A stretch of DNA of 64,000 bases, taken from Desulfoluna spongiiphila. GTDB lineage: Bacteria > Desulfobacterota > Desulfobacteria > Desulfobacterales > Desulfolunaceae. Numbering within the stretch: the stretch's first letter is position 1; the number at the start of each line of letters is the position of its first letter. The stretch is from positions 55,863 to 119,862 of the forward strand of contig NZ_FMUX01000022.1 of assembly GCF_900101345.1 (NCBI RefSeq). The letters are read 5' to 3'. A program made the position numbers and the translations under genes. The notes beneath the pieces are model-generated. The model was not told where the DNA came from. It was given only the letters and a program-made list of their open reading frames with translations, and ran no database searches. Below are positions 22,301 through 29,467 of this stretch, one piece after another.

Positions 22301-23463
22301 ACCTCGGGCGTAGCCGGGTTGCCGGGCCTGAGGCGGCGGTAGATCTCAACGAGGGCCTCTTCCTTGGTGTTCACCTTGTCGGCCACGATGGTCTTTCGGA
22401 TGGCATCCGAAGAGTACGCCGTGTCCTGATAGAGCAGTTCGAACCCGGTCACGTTGGACTCGGTGATGCGTTCCAGCACCTCTTCGTCCACCAGGTCCCC
22501 TGCCATGGCAATAACTTCGCCGGTCACCGGGTCCACCAGACGGGTGGCCAGGCCGCGCTGATCAATGTCATCGGGGCTCATGGGCAGGGTCTCGGTGCCC
22601 AGGGCCTTGAGCTGCTTGATGGCGCGCTTGGTGAAAAGGCGCCCCTGCTTGACGATGACCTCACCGGATTCGGGATCCGTGACGTCTTCGCTGGCGCGCT
22701 GGCCTTTGAGGAAATCTTCGTTGAAAACGCGCTTGAACACGCCGCCTTCAAGGAGAATCTTCTCTTTGGCATAGAAATAGGTAAGCAGGTCTTCGTTGGA
22801 GTACCCGAAGGCCTTGAACAATACGGTAACGGGAAACTTCCTGCGGCGATCGATGCGAATGTAAACGATATCCTTGGGGTCGACTTCCATGTCGATCCAG
22901 GAACCACGCACGGGAATGATCCGTGCCGAATAGATGATCTTGCCGCTGGAGTGGGTCTTGCCTTTGTCGTGGTCAAAAAAGACACCGGAGGACCGGTGGA
23001 GCTGGCTCACCACGACACGCTCGGTGCCGTTGATGATAAAGGTTCCCCGCTTGGTCATGAGGGGAATGGTGCCGAAGTAGATCTCCTGTTCTTTGATGTC
23101 CCGGATATTGGAGATACCGGCGTCCTTATCAATGTCGTAGACAACGAGGCGAACGCGAATCCTGAGGGAGATTTCATACGTCATCCCACGCTGGATACAC
23201 TCCTCCATGGAGTGCTTGATCTCACCAAAAGAATACGACACGTATTCAAGGGAAGCGCTACCTGTAAAGTCCTTGATGGGGTAAACGGACTTGAAGACTG
23301 CCTGGAGACCTATATCCTCCCTCTTCTCAGGCGGAACGTCCATCTGCAGAAAACGGTTGTAAGAATCTCGCTGCATACCGATAAGATCAGGAATCTCAGC
23401 GATTTTATGCTTCCCTCCGAAATTCTTCCTTAATCGCTTTTTCGCCAAGGGGCTTCCAGTCAT
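19363..23463 (-). CDS. rpoB: RNA polymerase beta subunit
   Basis: A 1366-residue beta subunit of normal proteobacterial length. The rifampicin-binding region ([33 protein letters not shown]) has the sensitive, wild-type residues at the classical positions. Other landmarks are [17 protein letters not shown] and the C-terminal [24 protein letters not shown] that packs against beta-prime. An attenuator-like hairpin lies between it and rplL. Confidence 0.99.
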   Translation of the reverse strand: [1366 protein letters not shown]

Positions 23464-23512
23464 ATCATCTCCAAATTTTTTGTTGAGACTGCAGAAACAG
23501 GATTAGCGGATT

Positions 23513-23540
23513 AAAAGGCAGGCACAAGTGCCCGCCTTTC
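23513..23540 (-). terminator. attenuator hairpin between rplL and rpoB
   Basis: On the minus strand AAAGGCGGGCAC and GTGCCTGCCTTTT form a strong stem with a tiny loop, followed by a short T run (TTTTAAT). The position matches the rplL-rpoB attenuator of E. coli, which lets only part of the transcripts continue into rpoBC. The short T tract fits partial rather than full termination; this role is inference. Confidence 0.7.
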
Positions 23541-23591
23541 ATCCGCAAAGGTGATAGTAATTGGGTATGGGTAGGCTTATTAAGCGTATAA

Positions 23592-23975
23592 CTACTTAAG
23601 TTCAACCTGGGCGCCAGCTTCTTCAAGCTGAGCTTTGACTTTTTCTGCTTCGTCTTTGGCGATGCCTTCTTTAACGGGCTTGGGAGCTTCGTCAACGAGA
23701 GCCTTGGCTTCTTTGAGACCGAGGCCGGTGATGGCGCGGATCTCTTTGATCACGTTGATCTTCTTGTCGCCGGGGGCGGTGAGAATGACGTCGAACTCGG
23801 TCTTCTCTTCAGCAGCACCACCTGCTTCGCCAGCAGGACCAGCAGCCATCATGGCAACGGGAGCGGCAGCAGAAACACCAAACTTATCTTCAAGTTCCTT
23901 AACGAGCTCGGAAAGCTCGAGGACAGTCATGTTTGCGATAAACTCAATTACGTCGTCTTTGGTAATATCAGCCAT
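23592..23975 (-). CDS. rplL: 50S ribosomal protein L7/L12
   Basis: A 127-residue L12, the multicopy stalk protein that recruits translational GTPases. The N-terminal dimerisation helix (IEFIANMTVLELSELVKELEDKFG), the Ala/Gly-rich hinge (AAAPVAMMAAGPAGEAGGAAEEKTEF) and the C-terminal domain (KINVIKEIRAITGLGLKEAKALVDEAPKPVKEG) are complete. Confidence 0.98.
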   Translation of the reverse strand: MADITKDDVIEFIANMTVLELSELVKELEDKFGVSAAAPVAMMAAGPAGEAGGAAEEKTEFDVILTAPGDKKINVIKEIRAITGLGLKEAKALVDEAPKPVKEGIAKDEAEKVKAQLEEAGAQVELK

Positions 23976-24048
23976 TGTCTTATAACCTCCAGAAAAACTT
24001 ATCTTGTTCTAATGTATCGATTGTGTCGTAAAGGGAAACCCGCGCAAA

Positions 24049-24579
24049 TTACGCCGCTTCCTTCTGATCCTTGATGGCCGAAAGGACATTGACCATCTGA
24101 CGGGGGACTTCGGCAAGTACGCGTACCATACCTGTGGGCACCGCGTTCATGGCGGAGAGCACCTGGGAGAGGAGAACCTCGCGAGACGGCAGCTCAGAGA
24201 GCGCCTTGAGGCCATTCATATCCAGGGTCTTGCCTTCCATGACGGCTGCCTTGATCTCCATCTTCTCGTTGTCTTCGACAAACTTGGAGAGGATCTTGGC
24301 AGGAGCCACCGGGTCATCAAAGCTGATGGCGATGGCCGTGGGGCCTTTGAAGGAGTCGGTAATGAGCGCTGCGTCGGTCTCTTCGGAAGCACGCCGGAGC
24401 AGGGTGTTCTTGGCAACGTGGAACTCGACACCGACCTTGGTAAGTTCGGCCCGGAGTTTCGTCACGGTAGCCACGTCCAGTCCCTTGTAATCCGTCGAGA
24501 TGACGATGGCGGACTTCGCAAGCTTTTCGTGCAGGCTATCTACTACAGCCTTTTTCTTATCCAGATTCAATTCTTTCAC
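24049..24579 (-). CDS. rplJ: 50S ribosomal protein L10
   Basis: A 176-residue L10, base of the L12 stalk. LNLDKKKAVVDSLHEKLAKSAIVISTDYKGLDVATVTKLRAEL and the FHVAKNTLLRRASEET segment are typical. A strong AAAGGAGGTGTG site precedes the start. The L10-L12 complex commonly represses this operon through the leader that lies immediately upstream. Confidence 0.98.
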   Translation of the reverse strand: MKELNLDKKKAVVDSLHEKLAKSAIVISTDYKGLDVATVTKLRAELTKVGVEFHVAKNTLLRRASEETDAALITDSFKGPTAIAISFDDPVAPAKILSKFVEDNEKMEIKAAVMEGKTLDMNGLKALSELPSREVLLSQVLSAMNAVPTGMVRVLAEVPRQMVNVLSAIKDQKEAA

Positions 24580-24600
24580 ACCTCCTTTAAGCAGATTTTT

Positions 24601-24705
24601 CTACATGAGGTGCCAACTGTACCAAAACGAGTGTCTCGGTAGGCCGGCCTCGCCGATTAAACACGGTGAACCTAACGTGTGCACCTACTGTCTGTGACAT
24701 ATATA
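24601..24705 (-). ncRNA. ribosomal protein L10 leader
   Basis: The minus-strand leader of rplJ contains ACAGACAGTAGGTGCAC, then a hairpin region, then GGCCTACCGAGACA. In known L10 leaders these conserved AGGTG and CCTACCGAG segments pair and form the kink-turn site bound by the L10(L12)4 complex. The match is by recognition of the conserved segments; a covariance-model scan was not possible. Confidence 0.8.
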
Positions 24706-24768
24706 GAACCCAAACCTGGCCGCACGCAGTGCGGCAGGCGGGTTATGCCCAAATGAAAAAATCGATAT

Positions 24769-24797
24769 AGTATATACCTTGAGCGAATCAAAGGCAA
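24769..24797 (-). promoter_or_regulatory. sigma-70 promoter for rplJL-rpoBC
   Basis: On the minus strand TTGCCT (24797-24792), a 17-bp spacer and TATACT (24774-24769) form a plausible promoter placed just after the rplA stop codon. It would start the leader that carries the L10 regulatory site. The -10 hexamer is close to consensus, the -35 less so. Confidence 0.6.
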
Positions 24798-24800
24798 GAT

Positions 24801-25505
24801 CTATTTTGCAGCATCTTTCAGAGCGGCGGGATCGACCCGGTAGCCGTGGCCCATGGTGGACGACACGGTCAGGCTCTTGAAGTAAGCCCCTTTGGCTGCA
24901 GAGGGCTTGAGCTTGGTGAGCACCTCGAGGAGTGCCACCAGGTTTTCGGTGAGCTTTTCAGCACCGAAGGAGATCTTTCCGATGGGGGCATGGATGATAC
25001 CAGCCTTTTCCACGCGGAAGTCGATCTTACCAGCCTTGAGCTCTTCAACGGCCTTGGCCACGTCGAAGGTGACGGTGCCGGTCTTGGCGTTGGGCATCAG
25101 GCCACGGGGACCGAGAACGCGCCCGATCTTGCCGACCACACCCATCATGTCAGGGGTGGCAATGGCCTTGTCGAACCCGAACCAGCCGCCCTGGATCTGC
25201 TCTACGAGATCCTGGCTTCCTGCGAAATCGGCACCGGCGTCCAGGGCCTCTTTCTCTTTTTCGCCCTTGCAAAATACAAGGACCTTCACCTCTTTGCCGA
25301 GCCCGTGGGGAAGGATGCAGGTGCCACGCACCATCTGATCCGCATGACGGGGATCAACCCCGAGTCGGATGGCCACGTCCACGGTTTCGTCAAACTTGGC
25401 GTATGCGTTGGAAACAGCTGCCCCAACGGCTTCGGCCAATTCAAACTTCTGCAGGGGCGTTACATCTTTCCCAGCTTCTATGTATTTTTTACCACGCTTT
25501 GGCAT
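24801..25505 (-). CDS. rplA: 50S ribosomal protein L1
   Basis: A 234-residue L1 of the mobile stalk that helps release E-site tRNA. MPKRGKKYIEAGKDVTPLQKFELAEAV, LGVDPRHADQMVRGTCILPHGLGK and MPNAKTGTVTFDVAKAVEELKAGKIDFR mark the two-domain family. It follows rplK by 30 bp. In E. coli L1 autoregulates the rplKA mRNA. Confidence 0.98.
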   Translation of the reverse strand: MPKRGKKYIEAGKDVTPLQKFELAEAVGAAVSNAYAKFDETVDVAIRLGVDPRHADQMVRGTCILPHGLGKEVKVLVFCKGEKEKEALDAGADFAGSQDLVEQIQGGWFGFDKAIATPDMMGVVGKIGRVLGPRGLMPNAKTGTVTFDVAKAVEELKAGKIDFRVEKAGIIHAPIGKISFGAEKLTENLVALLEVLTKLKPSAAKGAYFKSLTVSSTMGHGYRVDPAALKDAAK

Positions 25506-25535
25506 CGTACCCTATTGCTCCTTATCTAAATTCAA

Positions 25536-25961
25536 TTAGACGACGTCAATTCCCATGCTTCGGGCTGTGCCTGCAATGATTTTGCTTGCAGCCGCGAGAT
25601 CGTTGGCGTTGAGGTCTTCCATCTTGATCTTGGCGATCTCTTCCACCTGATCCATGGTAATTTTTGCGACCCTGTTGCGAAGGGGATCGCTAGAGCCCTT
25701 CTGAAGCTTGGCTACCTTTTTCAGAAGCACAGATGCCGGAGGGGTCTTGGTGATGAACTTGAATGTTCTGTCGGCAAAAACGGTAATCACCACCGGGATG
25801 ATCATGTCAGGCTCTTCATTGGCGGTTCGTGCGTTGAACGCCTTGCAGAAGTCCATGATGTTCACACCATGCTGACCAAGCGCAGGACCAATGGGTGGTG
25901 AGGGGTTGGCTTTGCCGGCCTTTACCTGTAATTTTATCTGTCCAATAACTTTTTTTGCCAT
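25536..25961 (-). CDS. rplK: 50S ribosomal protein L11
   Basis: A 141-residue L11 at the GTPase-associated centre, needed for stringent-response sensing by RelA. MAKKVIGQIKLQVKAGKANPSPPIGPALGQHGVNIMDFCKAFNA is the diagnostic N-terminus with the proline-rich hinge; GTARSMGID is in the RNA-binding C-terminal domain. Confidence 0.98.
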   Translation of the reverse strand: MAKKVIGQIKLQVKAGKANPSPPIGPALGQHGVNIMDFCKAFNARTANEEPDMIIPVVITVFADRTFKFITKTPPASVLLKKVAKLQKGSSDPLRNRVAKITMDQVEEIAKIKMEDLNANDLAAASKIIAGTARSMGIDVV

Positions 25962-25989
25962 TGTACTTACTTACTCCCGATAGTGAATG

Positions 25990-26520
25990 CTATAACTTCG
26001 TTACCTGAACAAAGTCCAGTTCAACTGGCGTAGCACGTCCAAAGATACTCACCAGCACTTTGATCTTTCCCTTTTCAGGATTGACTTCTTCTACCGTGCC
26101 GTTGAAATTGGTGAAGGGCCCGTCGATCACGCGAATTTCGTCGCCAGTTTCAAATAGAAATTTTGGTTGAGGCTTCTCTTTACCCGCCTCCATGCGGTTC
26201 AGGATCTTTTCCGCCTCCTCCTCGGAGATCGGCGCAGGCCTGTTCCTTCCACCCAGAAAACCGGTGACTTTCGCAGTGTTGTTGACGATGTGCCAGGTAT
26301 TGTCGTTCAGCTCCATTCGGACAAGGATGTAGCCCGGGTAGAATTTCCTTGAAGACTCACGCCGCTTCCCTTTGACCAGTTCAACCACCTGCTCGGTGGG
26401 AACAACGATCTCCTCAAATTTCTCCTTGAAGGGTGATACGGCTATCCGCTCTTCCAAGGCAGCTTTGACCTTGTTTTCAAAGCCCGAGTATACGTGAACC
26501 ACATACCATTTTAGAGCCAC
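25990..26520 (-). CDS. nusG: transcription termination/antitermination factor NusG
   Basis: A 176-residue NusG. The NGN domain (ALKWYVVHVYSGFENKVKAAL..., PGYILVRMELNDNTWHIVNNTAKVTGFLGG) is followed by a C-terminal KOW domain (FETGDEIRVIDGPFTNFNGTVEEVNPEKGKIKVLVSIFGRATPVELDFVQV). The NGN domain binds the clamp of RNA polymerase; the KOW domain couples to S10 or Rho. It follows secE by 18 bp. Confidence 0.98.
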   Translation of the reverse strand: MALKWYVVHVYSGFENKVKAALEERIAVSPFKEKFEEIVVPTEQVVELVKGKRRESSRKFYPGYILVRMELNDNTWHIVNNTAKVTGFLGGRNRPAPISEEEAEKILNRMEAGKEKPQPKFLFETGDEIRVIDGPFTNFNGTVEEVNPEKGKIKVLVSIFGRATPVELDFVQVTKL

Positions 26521-26538
26521 TGAACTATCTCCTCGGTT

Positions 26539-26922
26539 TTAGTGAAGAACGAGACTGATTAGGCCCTTTAAACCCACATCGACCAAGCCCAAAAAGGATG
26601 AGATGATAATCACCAGAACAATGACCACCGATGTGGAGGCAATCGTCTGCTTCTTTTCAGGCCAAACAACCTTTTTTGTCTCTAATTTCACCTCGTTAAA
26701 GAAAGTTTTCACCTTCTCAATCAAACCAGGCTCATTATTGATTCCGGTTGTCTTCACCGAATAATGAGCCTTGGTCTGAATCTGCTTTTTCTGATCAGGT
26801 AACTTCTTTGACGAGGGCCCTTGGTCCGCCAGAACGTCAGCTTGTGTTTCCTTGCGAAGCTTTTGCTTCTCCTTTTGCTTCAGTTTCTGGCTATCTGTCT
26901 TTTTGCGCTGTATACGACCCAT
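26539..26922 (-). CDS. secE: protein translocase subunit SecE
   Basis: A 127-residue SecE. After a Lys/Gln-rich cytosolic extension of about 70 residues comes the conserved amphipathic helix (KVKTFFNEVKLETKKVVWPEKKQTIASTS) and a single membrane helix, the minimal SecE layout rather than the three-helix form of E. coli. The start MGRIQRKK was chosen because AAGGAGAGGT lies ahead of it; the longer frame runs into the tRNA-Trp gene. secE-nusG-rplKA is a conserved order. Confidence 0.95.
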   Translation of the reverse strand: MGRIQRKKTDSQKLKQKEKQKLRKETQADVLADQGPSSKKLPDQKKQIQTKAHYSVKTTGINNEPGLIEKVKTFFNEVKLETKKVVWPEKKQTIASTSVVIVLVIIISSFLGLVDVGLKGLISLVLH

Positions 26923-26982
26923 ACCTCTCCTTCTATATCTGTCGATAGGGAGGTCCCAGGGAGCCCCTCTAATCAAGGTTTG

Positions 26983-27059
26983 TGGCAGGTCAGGAGGGAC
27001 TCGAACCCCCAACATTCGGTTTTGGAGACCGACGCTCTACCAATTGGAGCTACTGACCT
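26983..27059 (-). tRNA. tRNA-Trp(CCA)
   Basis: A cloverleaf with acceptor AGGTCAG/CTGACCT, anticodon loop CTCCAAA (anticodon CCA), T loop GGTTCGAGTCC and an encoded 3' CCA after discriminator G. It lies between rpmG and secE, as in many bacteria. Confidence 0.97.
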
Positions 27060-27125
27060 GCAAGGTAAACCTTTTTCAAGCGACCGGGGTGAATTCGGTG
27101 GGACCCACCCCGGCTATGGACCTGA

Positions 27126-27275
27126 TTACTTCGTCTCCTTGTGAGCAAGATGCTTCTTGCAGAAGGGACAGTATTTCTTAAATTCAAGCTTGTCAGGCGT
27201 CGTACGCTTGTTTTTTGTCGTGGTGTAGTTTCGCCTTTTGCACTCGGTGCAGGCGAGAGTCACTAGAGTTCGCAC
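27126..27275 (-). CDS. rpmG: 50S ribosomal protein L33
   Basis: A 49-residue gene starting with GTG, preceded by GAGGAG at good spacing. It reads MRTLVTLACTECKRRNYTTTKN and ends FKKYCPFCKKHLAHKETK. Both CxxC pairs (CTEC, CPFC) are intact, so this is the zinc-binding C+ form. Placed between tuf and tRNA-Trp, the common rpmG-secE-nusG neighbourhood. Confidence 0.96.
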   Translation of the reverse strand: MRTLVTLACTECKRRNYTTTKNKRTTPDKLEFKKYCPFCKKHLAHKETK

Positions 27276-27291
27276 TTATCGGCTCCTCGAT

Positions 27292-28488
27292 CTATTCGAT
27301 GATTTCGGATACAACCCCGGCACCGACGGTACGGCCGCCTTCGCGAATCGCGAAACGAAGCTCTTTTTCCATGGCGATGGGGTTGATCAGTTCTGCGATG
27401 ATGGTCGTATTGTCCCCAGGCATGATCATCTCAACACCCTCAGGCAGGTTCAGGATACCGGTAACGTCCGTGGTACGGAAGAAGAACTGGGGACGGTAGC
27501 CGGAGAAGAAAGGCGTATGACGGCCGCCTTCTTCTTTGGAGAGAACGTAAATCTCTGCCTTGAACTTGGTGTGGGGAGTGATGCTTCCGGGCTTGGCCAC
27601 AACCTGGCCGCGCTCAACCTCATCACGCTTGGTTCCGCGGAGAAGCAGACCAACGTTATCGCCGGCCATGCCTTCGTCGAGGAGCTTGCGGAACATCTCA
27701 ACACCGGTGCATACGGTCTTGGAGGTGGGACGGATACCCACGAGTTCCACTTCGTCGCCGGTGTGGATCACACCACGCTCAATTCGACCGGTAACAACGG
27801 TACCGCGACCGGAGATGGAGAACACATCCTCAATAGGCATGAGGAAATCTTTGTCGGTGTCGCGCTCGGGCTCGGGGATGAAGCTGTCGCAAGCATCCAT
27901 CAGCTCGAAGATGCAAGCGGCTGCTGCGTCTTCGTGGGTGTCGGCCTCCAGGGCGCGCAGGGCGCTGCCTCGGATGATGGGCGTGTCGTCACCGGGGAAA
28001 TCGTATTTGGAGAGAAGCTCCTGGAGCTCCATCTCAACGAGCTCGATGAGCTCTTCGTCGTCAACCATGTCGCATTTATTAAGGAAGACAACAATACGGG
28101 GAACACCAACCTGACGGGCGAGCAGGATGTGCTCACGGGTCTGGGGCATGGGGCCGTCATCAGCGGACACAACCAGAATTGCGCCGTCCATCTGGGCAGC
28201 ACCGGTGATCATGTTCTTAATGTAGTCGGCGTGACCGGGGCAGTCAACGTGAGCATAGTGACGGTTGGGGGTCTCATACTCCACGTGCGCTGTGGCAATG
28301 GTGATCCCGCGCTCTTTCTCCTCGGGAGCCTTGTCAATCTCGTCGAAAGCGACGGCTGAGCCTGCTCCGGCTCTGAGGGCGTTCTGCTTTGTAATCGCAG
28401 CGGTCAGCGTAGTCTTTCCATGGTCAATGTGACCGATGGTACCGACGTTCACATGCGGTTTGGACCGCTCGAATTTTTCCTTTGCCAT
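27292..28488 (-). CDS. tuf: elongation factor Tu, copy 2
   Basis: A 398-residue EF-Tu nearly identical to the copy at 12534-13730, with the same P-loop GHIDHGKT, DCPGHADY and NKCD motifs. The start MAKEKFERSKPHVNVG was preferred over an upstream extension that runs into the tRNA-Thr gene. GGGAGGTAG precedes it. The tRNA-Thr-Tyr-Gly-Thr-tufB order is the same as in E. coli. The near identity of the two copies is usually kept by gene conversion. Confidence 0.99.
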   Translation of the reverse strand: MAKEKFERSKPHVNVGTIGHIDHGKTTLTAAITKQNALRAGAGSAVAFDEIDKAPEEKERGITIATAHVEYETPNRHYAHVDCPGHADYIKNMITGAAQMDGAILVVSADDGPMPQTREHILLARQVGVPRIVVFLNKCDMVDDEELIELVEMELQELLSKYDFPGDDTPIIRGSALRALEADTHEDAAAACIFELMDACDSFIPEPERDTDKDFLMPIEDVFSISGRGTVVTGRIERGVIHTGDEVELVGIRPTSKTVCTGVEMFRKLLDEGMAGDNVGLLLRGTKRDEVERGQVVAKPGSITPHTKFKAEIYVLSKEEGGRHTPFFSGYRPQFFFRTTDVTGILNLPEGVEMIMPGDNTTIIAELINPIAMEKELRFAIREGGRTVGAGVVSEIIE

Positions 28489-28604
28489 GTCAACTACCTC
28501 CCTGTACGTTTGGTGCTTTACCCAAATTGTGATCTTAATATAATATGGTGTGACTTGCTTACTTACACCTGCCGCATTATCAGAAGGCGAAACACAAATC
28601 AGCG

Positions 28605-28681
<77 letters not shown>

Positions 28682-28715
28682 TAATCGCTGATTATGCGGC
28701 CGGGCATTTGCTAAA

Positions 28716-28791
<76 letters not shown>

Positions 28792-28887
28792 CGACCTACC
28801 GGTGCAAAACACCGGAAGCAAGTTTTATGTAGGCAGCCGTGTAGTCGCGGCCATTAGGCCTCCTACACCCGGCTTGCTATTCCGGGA

Positions 28888-28972
28888 TGGTGGTGGGGGG
28901 AGGATTTGAACCTCCGAAGGCTGAGCCGTCAGATTTACAGTCTGATCCCTTTGACCACTCGGGAACCCCACC
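28888..28972 (-). tRNA. tRNA-Tyr(GTA)
   Basis: An 85-nt tRNA with a long variable arm. Acceptor GGTGGGG/CCCCACC, anticodon GTA in CTGTAAA, T loop GTTCAAATC and an encoded CCA. Equivalent in position to E. coli tyrU. Confidence 0.97.
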
Positions 28973-28993
28973 ATGTTTGGAACGTGTTCTTTT

Positions 28994-29069
28994 TGGAGCC
29001 GGCACCCCGAATCGAACGGAGGACCATCTCATTACAAGTGAGACGCTCTGCCAACTGAGCTATGCCGGC
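28994..29069 (-). tRNA. tRNA-Thr(TGT)
   Basis: Acceptor GCCGGCA/TGCCGGC, anticodon loop CTTGTAA (anticodon TGT), T loop GTTCGATTC and an encoded CCA. First gene of the tRNA-tuf string, equivalent in position to E. coli thrU. Confidence 0.97.
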
Positions 29070-29467
29070 TCGATTTGAAGACTGCCGTCGTCAAAGAACG
29101 AACCCCTTTTACCCAGCAGACCATAAATTATCAATGCCGGTTACAGCCGATTAAAGTCAAATAGAGCCCTAAAAAGCCTTCAAATCGCTGATTAGCTCTG
29201 GATATCTCCCGCAAATGCGATTTTTCAAAATACTTGCCCCCGCCAGGGGGACCCCAAGACCTAATTGTCGGATATTACCACACAATCCATTTTTAATCCC
29301 CATAAAATTGAGCTCCCTTTTTTCCACAGGCTCCCCGTTTTTTCCACGGCACCGTGGCTGGGCTCTCCGGGCCTCTGCCCCAAATCACTTGACACCTCCC
29401 GCCCAAGCCTGTAATTCCCCTGTATTCAGATAACAACAACTTACAGCCATATAGAAGCCCATACACT
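29070..29467. other. divergent intergenic region between the tRNA-tuf operon and mltD
   Basis: No gene is supported. It must hold the promoters of both neighbours. A weak minus-strand candidate for the tRNA operon is TTGATA, 17 bp, TAAAAG around 29107-29137, and a plus-strand candidate for mltD is listed separately. The base composition is more A/T-rich on the tRNA side. Confidence 0.5.
29389..29417 (+). promoter_or_regulatory. candidate promoter of the lytic transglycosylase gene
   Basis: TTGACA, a 17-bp spacer and TAATTC about 50 bp ahead of the start codon. The -35 is perfect, but the -10 is poor apart from an extended TG-like preceding context, so this is a moderate call. Confidence 0.35.

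Noticed and set aside
26923..27015. N-terminal extension of SecE
   Set aside because: The extension would read through the tRNA-Trp gene; a good ribosome binding site supports the shorter start.
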